Below are positions 16,755 to 25,726 of a stretch of 64,000 nt of DNA, one piece after another; position 1 is the stretch's first letter; every line of letters begins with the position of its first letter. The notes under the pieces were generated by a model, which was not told the origin of the DNA, made no database searches, and saw only the letters and a program-made list of their open reading frames with translations. The stretch comes from Mesorhizobium amorphae CCNWGS0123 (lineage in GTDB: Bacteria; Pseudomonadota; Alphaproteobacteria; Rhizobiales; Rhizobiaceae), in contig NZ_CP015322.1 of the NCBI RefSeq assembly GCF_001686985.1, forward strand, positions 868,001 through 932,000, in the 5' to 3' direction. The position numbers and the translations under genes were made by a program.

Positions 16755-18887
16755 ATGGGAGTCAAGGTTTTGAATTATTATAGCAAAGGCGAGATTAGGC
16801 GGGAACGTATCAAACGCATGTTGGCGCCGCAAAGTGCGGTGTTCATCGGCGGCGCTTCTATGATCCCCGCCATCGACAATTGTCGCGCGCGCGGATTTCG
16901 AGGGTCGATCTACGTCGTCAATCCGCGTCGCAGCGAGTTGGCGGGCATACCTTGTGTGCCCAACGTCGCCAGCCTCCCGGAGGTACCAGAGGTCGCTTTC
17001 CTGGCGGTACCTCGCGAGAATATAGTGGGAGTGGTTAAGGAAATTTCGGAACTCGGTGTCGCCGGTGCGATATGCAACAGTGCTGGCTTCTCCGAAATGC
17101 ATGGCGGAGAAAAGTCGCAGCGCGAATTGGTGGAAGCGGCAGGCGAAATGCCGATTATCGGGCCGAATTGTCCGGGCGTGGCCAACTTTGCCGATCGTTC
17201 CGTCTTCATGATGAACTATTTCGGTAACCATGATGAAAATGGCAGCGTCGCCCTCATAAGCAATGGGGGGTCGTACCTCTCCGACCTGGGATGCGCGGAC
17301 CGGTCGCTACCGGTGGCCTATTCCGTTGGGCTCGGCAATCAGGCGATGATCACTGTGGCCGACATTATGGATGTGGTTCTGGATGATGAACGCATTCGGG
17401 CAGTGAACCTCTATTTGGAGGGCATTGCTGACGCGGCAGTCCTCTCTGCCGCAGGTCTCAAAGCAGCCCGCAGAGGTGTTCCAGTGGTAGTTATCAAGGG
17501 CGGCCGAACAAGCGCTGGGCGTCGAGCGACCCAGTCGCACACCGCCTCTCTTGCGGGCGATGATATCGTGACTTCCGCGCTGTTTAAGCGGCTCGGATTT
17601 GTCGAGGTGCGCACTCCGACTGAGGCGTTGGAGACGCTGAAGATGCTTGTGTACGCGCCCAGAGTGAAAGGGCGTCGCACGGCATACGCAACTGATGCTG
17701 GCTCCTATGCGGTGATTGGCAGCGACATCGCCGAAGTTAATGGACTTGACCTGCCAACGCCCTCGGCGCAAGCGGCAGCAGAGCTTGAAAAATACCTGCC
17801 GCCCTTTGTTCGTCCCGCAAACCCTCTCGACATCTCTTCCGGAGGCGAGGCGGGCTTCGATCAGAATCTGAATTTGTACCGAGCATACTTGTCGGATGAT
17901 CGTGACATGGCACTGCAGGTTATGTGCTACCCCCCTGAAGGCGGCTGGGATCCAAAAAGTTGGGACGACACCACCAGGGCATTCGCGCAGGCAGCGCGCG
18001 AGCGTCAGCTTCCTGCTGCCTTTGTGAACACCATGCCAGAAGCTTTACCACGACGCGTCCGAGAACGGATGATAGCAGACGGATTGGTCCCGCTGCAGGG
18101 GATGGAAGACGGCATCCGCGCCGTGTCAAATGCGATGCGCTCGTGGGAACTGGCGGATGTTCTTTCTCAAAGGACCGCCGAAGAAATTCTTCTGCCAAGG
18201 TACCGAATCGGTGAGGCCGAGGAGATCGCTGTCGACGAGGCGGCTGCCAAAGCCGAACTGGGTGCATCCGGCATAGCCGTGCCTCGAAGTGTCGTTGTGA
18301 CGCCAGATCAAACGGGTCGGCTGGACGAACTCAATTTTCCTGTGGCAGTAAAGGCGCTTAGCGCAGGACTGGCACACAAAAGCGAGTTGGGAGCCGTTGT
18401 GCTGGGCCTGGGGACGCCCGAAGAGGCTTTGCAAGCCGTGCGCGCCATGGCGGAGAAACTAAAGCATTCTGCGCCCGAGCTCTCCATTCGGAAGTTTCTG
18501 GTGGAAGAGATGGTGAAAGATGGACTCGGCGAGTTGCTTCTAGGCATACGCCGGGTGGATTCGATGGGCCTTGCCCTCACAATTGGAATGGGCGGCACGG
18601 AAGCAGAACTCCTGCGTGATACCGCCACCATCCTGTTGCCCGCCTCGCGTGCTATGATTGCCGAGGCCCTGTGTAGTCTAAAACTGTTCCCGTTGCTTGA
18701 CGGTTGGCGCGGTCGACCGAAGGGCGATATTGAAGCGGTGGTCGACACCATCGAAAAGTTTACCCAATTCGCCCTATCCAGCGAGGAGCGCTTCGTCGAG
18801 GCCGAAATCAATCCGTTGATCGTACGCCCCCGGGGGCAGGGGGCGGTCGCTGTGGATGCAGTCATGCGGCTGGCCCGGCATCGGTAG
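16755..18887 (+). CDS. Acyl-CoA synthetase, ADP-forming, copy 2
   Basis: 710 residues, the same protein as 1099-3225 after the first few codons. The domains are the CoA-binding Rossmann fold, the ligase domains with SHTASLAG, and the C-terminal ATP-grasp. Here the frame starts with ATG at 16755 (MGVKVLNYY), a start created by sequence outside the repeated block. The next gene, a nitronate monooxygenase, begins 38 bp downstream behind GGATAAGCGAA, so the pair is probably one transcription unit. With two complete copies, loss of one would not abolish function. Confidence 0.9.
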   Translation: MGVKVLNYYSKGEIRRERIKRMLAPQSAVFIGGASMIPAIDNCRARGFRGSIYVVNPRRSELAGIPCVPNVASLPEVPEVAFLAVPRENIVGVVKEISELGVAGAICNSAGFSEMHGGEKSQRELVEAAGEMPIIGPNCPGVANFADRSVFMMNYFGNHDENGSVALISNGGSYLSDLGCADRSLPVAYSVGLGNQAMITVADIMDVVLDDERIRAVNLYLEGIADAAVLSAAGLKAARRGVPVVVIKGGRTSAGRRATQSHTASLAGDDIVTSALFKRLGFVEVRTPTEALETLKMLVYAPRVKGRRTAYATDAGSYAVIGSDIAEVNGLDLPTPSAQAAAELEKYLPPFVRPANPLDISSGGEAGFDQNLNLYRAYLSDDRDMALQVMCYPPEGGWDPKSWDDTTRAFAQAARERQLPAAFVNTMPEALPRRVRERMIADGLVPLQGMEDGIRAVSNAMRSWELADVLSQRTAEEILLPRYRIGEAEEIAVDEAAAKAELGASGIAVPRSVVVTPDQTGRLDELNFPVAVKALSAGLAHKSELGAVVLGLGTPEEALQAVRAMAEKLKHSAPELSIRKFLVEEMVKDGLGELLLGIRRVDSMGLALTIGMGGTEAELLRDTATILLPASRAMIAEALCSLKLFPLLDGWRGRPKGDIEAVVDTIEKFTQFALSSEERFVEAEINPLIVRPRGQGAVAVDAVMRLARHR
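16769..18887 (+). repeat. 2.1 kb direct repeat, copy 2
   Basis: The counterpart of 1107-3225, with the same length (2119 bases) and orientation. The block starts inside the fifth codon of this copy and ends at the stop codon. Confidence 0.9.
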
Positions 18888-18925
18888 CCCAGCGCATAAG
18901 CAGATTAACAAATAGGATAAGCGAA

Positions 18926-19915
18926 ATGGGCTTGCCTGCATCAATCACCTCCCGGTTGCGCATCCCCCTGATCGCGGCACCGATGCAGAGAGTATCGGGA
19001 CCCGAACTCGTTTCAGCAGTCTGCCGGAAGGGCGCCATCGGGGCTTTTCCAACCCTCAATGCGCGTACGCCGAAACAGCTAGACGAGTGGCTGGAGAAGA
19101 TAGAGCGAGCTTGTGCTGAGTCGGATGATATCTCGGCACCATGCTGTCCTAACATCGTCATGCGTAGATCACCTGAGGCCCTTCAAGCCGATGTCGATGT
19201 TTTGGTCAAGCACCGGGTCAAGATCGTGCTTGCAAGCGTCGGATCTCCCGAGGCAATCATCCCTCAATTGCATGATGTTGGCTGCGTAGTCCTGACAGAT
19301 GTCGCCACTATGCGACATGCGGAAAAGGCGATCAAAGTGGGTGCCGACGGATTGGTGCTTCTGAGCGCAGGCGCAGGAGGACAGACCGGCTGGCTAAACG
19401 GATTATCGTTCGTCAGAGCTGTGCGCTCGATCTATGATGGACCGGTGGGCCTAGCTGGTGGCATATCCGACGGCTATGCACTTTTGGCAGCACAGGTGCT
19501 GGGGTGCGACTTCGGTATGATGGGTACACGTTTCATCGCGACGCACGAGAGCCTGGCACCGCAGGGTCACAAGGAAATGGTGGCTCATTCAGGGATCGAC
19601 GACATCCATCTGACGAAGGCGATAAACGGATTCGATGCCAATTACCTTCGGCCGTCGATCCTGAAAGCCGGTCTCGATCTCGCCGAACTCGCAATACCGC
19701 TAAGCGTTGAAGAAGCACGCAAGAGGTTCAGCGCCGACTTAGCAGGAAAAGGGCCGAAGCGTTGGGAGGATATTTGGAGCGCGGGCCATACAGTTTCCGC
19801 CGCCTCCGAAATCCAATCGGCGGGGGACGTAGTGGACGAGGTTGCCGTCGAATATCACAGGGCCATGGGCGAGACCGCCGCGTTAGTGTGCGCTGCCGAG
19901 CCGGCGGCGGTATAG
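18926..19915 (+). CDS. Nitronate monooxygenase (2-nitropropane dioxygenase family), complete copy
   Basis: 329 residues, a normal length. It is a TIM-barrel FMN enzyme expected to oxidise nitronates to carbonyl compounds and nitrite, or possibly to act as an FMN enoyl reductase. Visible features are the N-terminal RIPLIAAPMQRVSGPELVSA, the phosphate/FMN-binding region VGADGLVLLSAGAGGQTGW, and LAGGISDGYALLAAQVLGCD followed by GMMGTRF. The ATG follows AGGATAAGCGAA. It lies 38 bp after the acyl-CoA synthetase, suggesting coupled expression. The segment from 19561 to about 19880 is homologous to bases 1-320 of the window but has clear differences, unlike the flanking synthetase repeat. Confidence 0.9.
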   Translation: MGLPASITSRLRIPLIAAPMQRVSGPELVSAVCRKGAIGAFPTLNARTPKQLDEWLEKIERACAESDDISAPCCPNIVMRRSPEALQADVDVLVKHRVKIVLASVGSPEAIIPQLHDVGCVVLTDVATMRHAEKAIKVGADGLVLLSAGAGGQTGWLNGLSFVRAVRSIYDGPVGLAGGISDGYALLAAQVLGCDFGMMGTRFIATHESLAPQGHKEMVAHSGIDDIHLTKAINGFDANYLRPSILKAGLDLAELAIPLSVEEARKRFSADLAGKGPKRWEDIWSAGHTVSAASEIQSAGDVVDEVAVEYHRAMGETAALVCAAEPAAV

Positions 19916-20029
19916 CCGGCACTATCGGCGATCGGAGCGCGGGATCAACGCAAGAGGCAACGGAAGAAACGTGGGGCGGGTGACCAATCTAGTCATCTGA
20001 ATCTAAAATTCGCTGCATAAGGTCTGTTT

Positions 20030-22345
20030 GTGATTTTTCATGGAATAGGGACCCTGCTTGAGGGGTCGTTTTCATCCAAACGGGACCCCCTTAACGCAGG
20101 GGCGTGACACTGCTTCCGGTTTCATCGGAGGCATTTGTTTTGGATGTTGGTTGTGGAGACGATTGCAAAGATACGCCGGCTTTCGCTGGTTCAGGGCAAA
20201 TCGATCAAGCAGATCTGCCGGGAATTGAAGGTCTCACGGAAGGTGGTCCGCAAGGTCCTGCGTTCGGGGCAGACGGAGTTCCGCTACGAGCGCAAGCATC
20301 AGCCGTTGCCTCGGATGGGTGCATGGCGCGATGAGCTTGAGCAGTTTTTGGCGACCAATGCGACGAAGCCGTCGCGGGAACGGCTGACGCTGATCCGGAT
20401 TTTTGAGCAGCTTCGCTATCTTGGCTATGACGGCAGCTACAGCTCGGTCTGGCGGCATGCGCGGGCCTTTGAGGAAGAGCGGGGCAGCGCCGCCGCCGAT
20501 GCGTATGTTCCGCTGATCTTCGCGCCGGGCGAAGCCTACCAGTTCGACTGGAGCCACGAGATCGTTGTCCTGAACGGGGTGACGACGGCGGTGAAGGTGG
20601 CGCATATGCGGCTGTGCCATAGCCGAATGTTCTTCGTCAGGGCCTATCCGCGCGAAAGCCAGGAGATGGTGTTCGACGCGCACGACCGGGCGTTTGCCTT
20701 CTTCCGGGGCGCCTGCACGCGCGGCATCTATGACAACATGAAGACGGCTGTGGAGACGATCTCCGTCGGCAAGGAGAGGCAATACAACCGCCGCTTCCAG
20801 CAGATGTGCGGCCACTATCTTGTCGAGCCGGTGGCCTGCACGCTGGCGTCGGGCTGGGAGAAGGGCCAGGTCGAGAACCAGGTCGGGCCGGTGCGCGAGC
20901 GCTTCTTCACGCCGAGGCTCCGCTTCAAAAACCTGGAGGAACTCAACGCCTGGCTGCTTGACCGATGCATCGCCTATGCCAGGGTACACCGGCATCCTGA
21001 ACAGGGCGATCGCACGGTCTGGGAGATGTTCGAGGCCGAGCGCGGCAACTTCATTCCCTATGCCGGCCGCTTCGATGGCTTCCACTGCATCCCGGTTCGC
21101 TTTGACAACAACAGATACTCGGTGCTTTCCAGTGCCGTCGGCCGTCCGGTGGAGATCCACGCCTATGCCGACCGCATCGTCATCCGCCAGGACGGCGTCG
21201 TTGTCGGCGAGCATGAGCGCTCGTTCGGGCGTGGCGAAACGGTTTACGATCCTTGGCACTATGTCCCGGTTCTGGCCCGCAAGCCCGGAGCTCTTCGCAA
21301 CGGCGCGCCGTTCCGCGATTGGGTGCTGCCGGCGGCGATGGAGAAGGTGCGTCGCCGGCTTAAGTCAGTCGATGACGGGGATCGGCAGATGGTGAACATC
21401 CTCGCCTGCGTGCTTACCGATGGCCTCGCCGCGGTCGAGGCGGCTTGCCAGGAGGCGCTTGATCACGGCGTCTGGTCATCGGCAGTGATCATCAACATCC
21501 TCGCCCGCGGCCGCGATCCGGCGCCCAGCGCGACCCTTTCCACCCCCGAGACGCTTCGGCTGACCCATGAACCGGTCGCCGATTGCGCTCGCTATGACAG
21601 CCTCAGGAGGACAACGAGCCATGGAACGCACTCAGGTGCTGGAATTGATGGGAAGCCTCAAGCTCTACGGGATGCGCTTGTCCTATGACGAGATCATGGG
21701 CAATGGCATCAAGCTCAGCACGAGCCGCCCAGGATCGTCGGCGATCTGTTGCAGGCCGAGATCTCCGAGAAGCAGGCGCGCTCCATCAAATACCAGCTCA
21801 CCGTCGCCAGGCTGCCGCTGGCCAAGGACATCGAGGACTTCGAGTTTGCCGAGACACCGGTCAACGAGGCGCTGATCCGCGAACTCGCCAACGGCACCTT
21901 TGCTGCCGATCATCGCAACGCCGTTCTGGTGGGTGGAACCGGTACCGGAAAGTCGCATCTGGCGATCGCCATCGCCCGGGCGCTGATCCGCTCCGGCCTG
22001 CGCGGCCGCTTCTACAATGTCGTCGATCTGGTCAATCAACTGGAAACCGAAACCCGCGCTGGCCGCCAAGGCCGAATTGCCGATCACCTGACCCGGCTCG
22101 ACTTCGTCGTCATGGACGAGCTCGGCTATCTGCCTTTCGCCCAGGCTGGCGGGCAACTGCTCTTCCATCTGATCAGCAGGCTCTACGAGCGAACCTCGAT
22201 CATCGTCACCACCAATCTCGCCTTCGGCGAATTGCCGAGCATCTTTGGTGATGCCAAAATGACCACCGCCTTGTTGGACCGGCTCACCCAACATTGCGAG
22301 ATCCTAGAGACCGGAAACGCTTCCTGGCGATTCAAAAGCCGCTCT
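20030..22345 (+). mobile_element. IS21-family element, right end not found
   Basis: It contains istA and istB in the usual order. The left side has GTGATTTTTCATGGAATAGG near 20030 and IS21-like internal repeats (GGGACCC...GGGGTC). The matching inverted end is not found after istB, where unrelated sequence begins near 22345-22370, so the right end is probably deleted. Confidence 0.75.
20144..21688 (+). CDS. istA: IS21-family transposase IstA
   Basis: About 514 residues from the ATG at 20144 (MLVVETIAKIRRLSLVQGKS). The N-terminal helix-turn-helix (KSIKQICRELKVSRKVVRKV) is followed by an integrase-type DDE domain with YQFDWSHEIVVL, GIYDNMKTAV and EKGQVENQVG. The normal protein ends near ADCARYDSLRR; here the frame runs on about 27 residues into istB, so a stop may have been lost or the overlap is unusual. 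A long antisense frame over 20234-21259 is ignored as a shadow. Confidence 0.9.
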   Translation: MLVVETIAKIRRLSLVQGKSIKQICRELKVSRKVVRKVLRSGQTEFRYERKHQPLPRMGAWRDELEQFLATNATKPSRERLTLIRIFEQLRYLGYDGSYSSVWRHARAFEEERGSAAADAYVPLIFAPGEAYQFDWSHEIVVLNGVTTAVKVAHMRLCHSRMFFVRAYPRESQEMVFDAHDRAFAFFRGACTRGIYDNMKTAVETISVGKERQYNRRFQQMCGHYLVEPVACTLASGWEKGQVENQVGPVRERFFTPRLRFKNLEELNAWLLDRCIAYARVHRHPEQGDRTVWEMFEAERGNFIPYAGRFDGFHCIPVRFDNNRYSVLSSAVGRPVEIHAYADRIVIRQDGVVVGEHERSFGRGETVYDPWHYVPVLARKPGALRNGAPFRDWVLPAAMEKVRRRLKSVDDGDRQMVNILACVLTDGLAAVEAACQEALDHGVWSSAVIINILARGRDPAPSATLSTPETLRLTHEPVADCARYDSLRRTTSHGTHSGAGIDGKPQALRDALVL

Positions 22346-22366
22346 CAAAGCTCACATGAGGAGTGA
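21621..22366 (+). pseudogene. istB: IS21-family helper ATPase IstB, frameshifted
   Basis: It starts MERTQVLELMGSLKLYGMRL at 21621. One base is missing near 21712 (AAGCTCAGCACGAG where the family has a codon for Arg before QHEP), and the rest continues in another frame: AEISEKQARSIKYQLTVARL, Walker A LVGGTGTGKSHLA, Walker B VVMDELGYLPF, ending WRFKSRSQSSHEE at 22366. IstB assists IstA in target choice. The break makes this copy inactive unless bypassed. Confidence 0.82.
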
Positions 22367-22369
22367 TGC

Positions 22370-22656
22370 GTCAAGGCAATTTCATTTGTCCATGGCGAAG
22401 CCTTTAGGGTTGCTTCATCGGTATCCAAGGTCTGAGCCATTTCGCTCGACGCGGCACGTTTCCGTTGCCGTTTCAAACTCACATACGGTCGCCGTCTCGT
22501 TCGGCTGCACCACTATCCCGCTTGCGTTGCGGCAAAGGCTCAGGAGAACGAGTCCATTCTAAAGTGCGGCATTTGAAGCCAAACTTTGAGGCGGTTCGCT
22601 CACCTGGATCCGCTAGGATTGATCAGCCCTGGGAGGTTCTGGACTCCGGTCGGCCG
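22370..22656. other. Region between IS21 and IS110 elements, no gene recognised
   Basis: About 290 bases with no assignable gene; probably junction sequence between the two elements. Confidence 0.3.
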
Positions 22657-23831
22657 TCACGCGTTCTTCATGACGGCCCCTTCGATCAGGATCCCGAACG
22701 CGGCGTACTTCCACTGCGCCACCAGCAGCTTGCGCACCAGGGCAACGATCGTGCTTCGTTTCAGCCGACCCCCATTCGATTGAACCCGCTGAGCAAACCA
22801 ACGGCTGAGTGTCGAATGCGGCTGGTTCCGCAGCCACAACCACGCGAGTTGGATCATCGTCGTGCGCACCCGCGGATTGCCCGCTTTCGATACGCCTTGC
22901 TCACGATCAATGGTTCCGCTTTGCCACGGCGTCGGTGCCAATCCTGCGTAGGCGGCGACTTGGCGTCGGTTGTCAAAATGGCGAGAGAACCCTTCGGCCA
23001 AGAGGATAGCGGCGAACTCCGATCCAATCCCTTTGAGAGCACCCAGCACGGCCGCAGGTCCAGGCGCTGTATGTGGAGCATCCTTGTGGCGGACATCATT
23101 GCATCGCGCTCCTGTTCCACCGCGGCGATATGCTGAAGCAACAGTTCAAGGCGATCGAGTTCACGATCTATTTGAGCCTTTAGGTGCCGAGGCAACTGCC
23201 GGCCATCGCCTGTCACCAGTCCGTCGAGTCGTTTGCGTCGATCCTTCCGAAGCGGCTCGTAACCGCTGATGCCTTGGGCAAATAGCAGACCCTTGATACG
23301 ATTGACGTGCTCCACCCTTTCCGCAATTAGGACCTTGCGTTCCCTGCAAATGCGACGCCGATCTTCGTTATCCGGACTTGGCGCCTTCACCATCGCACAC
23401 ACGCGCGGTTCGCCACGCTTGAAGGCAAGAAGTGCTCGAACCAATGCCTCCCCGTCGATCTTGTCCGTCTTCGCGCGCCGGCGACGACGGGACGCTGCGA
23501 TAGAAGCCGCGTCGACGACGTGACTCTCGAACCCATTGGCTTCCAGGACTCGATGAATCCAAAAGCCGTCCAGACCAGCCTCCTGAATGGTCACGATAGG
23601 GAACAATCGCCCTGTCCGTGACAACGCCCTCTTCCGAAGGTCTTCGAACAAGTTGATCAGTGCGGCAATATCGCCGCCATCCACAGGACGTTTCGACATC
23701 TTGTCGCCGCTGCCCGGCGACAACGACGTAACCAGCCAGGTCGAGCGGCTCAGCTCCAGGGAGACAAAGATCGCTCCAAGGTCGACACGGACAGCGTTTG
23801 GGACTCCAGGTTGGGCAGACACATTCTCCAC
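22657..23831 (-). pseudogene. IS110-family transposase, frameshifted
   Basis: The minus strand from 23831 encodes the RuvC-like N-terminal domain (FVSLELSRSTWLVTSLSPG, IQEAGLDGFWIHRVLEANGF, SRRRRRAKTDKIDGEALVRA) and a coiled middle part. Near 23045-23060 the frame breaks: the upstream frame goes on as CWVLSKGLDR, while the true continuation MLGALKGIGSEFAAILLAEG with RQVAAYAGLAPTPWQSG (Transposase_20) lies in another frame and ends at 22657. One small indel separates two halves that are otherwise well conserved, so inactivation is recent. Confidence 0.85.
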
Positions 23832-24815
23832 GGCGATCTCCTGTTGAGTGAGTGCTTCGATGCAGCCTCACCCTGACAGAGCGCCGGCCGCCGTCATGGG
23901 ATCTAAAGCCAGGGAGCCAAGCTGGAACGCGCCCGATCGGGCTGCGCAACCCCGACCAGCTACGCCTGATCGGGTGCTCGCCGTCGTGCCCTTCACACGA
24001 CGTCGTCAGATAGGAGTTCGGCGGTCTCGTCGGGCCACGAGCCGGAGCCGTACCAGATTCGCAACTCAACCTCGGCGCGCGCGAATGGTCGGAAATGATA
24101 TGGTCGAATATCAGAATACTTGACCCAGATTCGTGGCATGAGCGGTATCAGCCACATCGATGCGATCACGTCTACCCGGCCTGCGGTCCTGGCTTTGCCA
24201 CTGCCGAGTCACTCTCGAGCTTCCGCTCCTGCACATGAAATGGGGCCGATCCTGGATGGGCTGACTGGGGCAAGGTCTTTCGTCGCGCCGGGATTCCCCA
24301 CGGGCTGCCCGTGGCCGGAGGTTCGGCAAACTGTTCGTGGCCTTGCAGGCCGCTCAGGCGAATCAGGGCGTTGCCGCGGGCTGGCACCGGCTGGTGCAGC
24401 GTTGATAGAAGGGGGCAAGCTCGTCAGGATCACCGACCTCAGGGCTGCCCGCGCCTGGGGGATACTATCTGACATGGAACGACAATTGGACGCTCTCGCC
24501 GGCAGCGGTACTGCGGCGCAAATGGCTGCGGAAGATCGCGGCCGAAGAACGGGACGCTTGAAGGTAAAGCGCTGGCGCGCCTTCGCATTGCCCAGGCGCG
24601 TCGATCGCCATCACGGGCTCGGGGGTCCGGCTTGCGATCATCATCATCGCGATGCTCGCCTTAGCGCCCTCTGGGCGAGTGGCAGGCGTTGGAACCAACA
24701 AAGGGCATGATCTGCCAATGCCGAGCGCGGTCGAATGAGGCGTGAATTCCACTTTCCCGGAGCAATCCCGTTTGCCCTTGCTGAAAAGACGGCGGACAAC
24801 CGAAACCTACTGTCG
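23832..24815. other. Region upstream of the nif remnants, no gene recognised
   Basis: Nearly 1 kb. The first ~250 bases are probably the left flank of the IS110 element. A plus-strand frame at 24120-24710 (containing LVRITDLRAARAWGILSDME) has a coding-like look but no family I can name, and several overlapping frames on both strands compete with it. I do not call a gene. Confidence 0.3.
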
Positions 24816-24819
24816 GGTT

Positions 24820-24835
24820 TGTCGAGTTCGCGACA
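24820..24835 (+). promoter_or_regulatory. NifA upstream activator sequence
   Basis: TGTCGAGTTCGCGACA fits the NifA binding consensus TGT-N10-ACA exactly and is a near-perfect palindrome. It lies about 100 bp upstream of the sigma-54-like element at 24919, the normal spacing for NifA activation. Confidence 0.7.
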
Positions 24836-24918
24836 GGGGCTGTTCGGCATCGCCTCCTGCCGCGCTCTAATACAGGTCTGAAATTATGGAGAATTTGTGA
24901 GACTCTTTTTGACTCAGT

Positions 24919-24934
24919 TGGCACGATTTTTGAG
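24919..24934 (+). promoter_or_regulatory. Sigma-54 -24/-12-like promoter, imperfect -12
   Basis: TGGCACGATTTTTGA has the -24 element TGGCACG in full and correct spacing, but the -12 element reads TTGA where TTGC is expected. With the activator site upstream it is probably a decayed nif promoter, in keeping with the broken nif-associated genes that follow. Confidence 0.5.
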
Positions 24935-25134
24935 GCACCCTCATCGTAAAGTGGCAGGAATTGCCAACTCACATTTATGTCCTGGGTGACATCGCGATCG
25001 ATAGAGCGAGGAAAGCAACATGCCAGTGCCAGTGCCGATCTCCGAACTCGAAGGCGCAGGATACAGTCCTGCATCTCGCCGCGCGGATCGCACTGATTGG
25101 TCCGTTGCGGTCAATACTTCGCAGCACCGCAGCG

Positions 25135-25440
25135 GACCAATCGGCATCCATCGGTTCGGCTTCGAGGCGTTCCGGAAGTTCCCCGAGGCCGGTACAAAAC
25201 TGGTCGACGCCGCGATCGCAGCCATCGATATCCCGACGTTGGCACCAGAAGATCTGCCGGAGAAGGTTCGAAAGTTGCAGTCGCGTGCGGGAACTGCGAA
25301 GGATGAAATTGCACGACCTTGCCGAGGGACCTCCCGGTCAACTGGACCGAGATCAAGGCGATCGCTGAAAAACAGCCGATGTTTTTGCCGAGTTGGATGC
25401 AGCCAAGACAGAGCTCGCTGCCTTGGAGAGTTCACGATGA
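25135..25440 (+). pseudogene. NifX-associated DUF269 end fused to DUF683, frameshifted
   Basis: 25140-25230 encodes IHRFGFEAFRKFPEAGTKLV and DAAIAAID, the C-terminal end of the NifX-associated DUF269 protein. It passes into the DUF683 region: APEDLPEKVRKLQSRAGTAK, then in other frames MKLHDLAEG, DLPVNWTEIKAIAEK and ADVFAELDAAKTELAALESS, with a stop at 25438-25440. At least three frameshifts interrupt it. In rhizobial nif clusters these two small genes lie between nifX and fdxB, and fdxB does follow here, overlapping by four bases. DUF683 is linked with nitrogenase cofactor assembly, but its biochemical role is not settled. Confidence 0.75.
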
Positions 25441-25726
25441 CGACCGCCTTCGTCACATGCGACGCTCCAGATGGACGCCGCAATATCTAACCGCTGTCGA
25501 CGGCACCACCTGCATCGGCTGCGGCCGCTGCTTCAAGGTCTGCTCGCGCGAGGTCGTGCACCTCTACGGGGGTGATGACGCGGGTGAAATCCTCGGCGTC
25601 TGCGACGGCGAGGACGACGACTTCGATGGCGAGCTCAATCGTATGATCATGAATGATGCCTACGTCGCCGATCCAATCGCTAAGGAAGATGGCAAGAAGG
25701 CACGAGGCTACGGAGTTGCGGCGTGA
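25437..25726 (+). pseudogene. fdxB: nif-associated ferredoxin III, damaged and with a replaced 3' end
   Basis: It starts MTTAFVT, then loses one base near 25465; the continuation in the next frame is SRWTPQYLTAVDGTTCIGCG followed by RCFKVCSREVVHL and EDDDFDGELNRMIM. The first cluster motif CIGCGRCFKVC is intact. The second Cys-rich half that normally follows (CIGCGACARVCP) is absent; instead the frame reads NDAYVADPIAKEDGKKARGY to the stop at 25726. The protein would lack one of its two [4Fe-4S] sites. The 3' end therefore comes from a deletion or from fusion with another gene. Confidence 0.75.

Noticed and set aside
20234..21259. 341-codon minus-strand open frame inside istA
   Set aside because: It is antisense to IstA, which has clear catalytic motifs; the opposite frame has none.
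24120..24710. 196-codon plus-strand frame as a real gene
   Set aside because: No recognisable domain, several overlapping frames on both strands, and no convincing ribosome-binding site.
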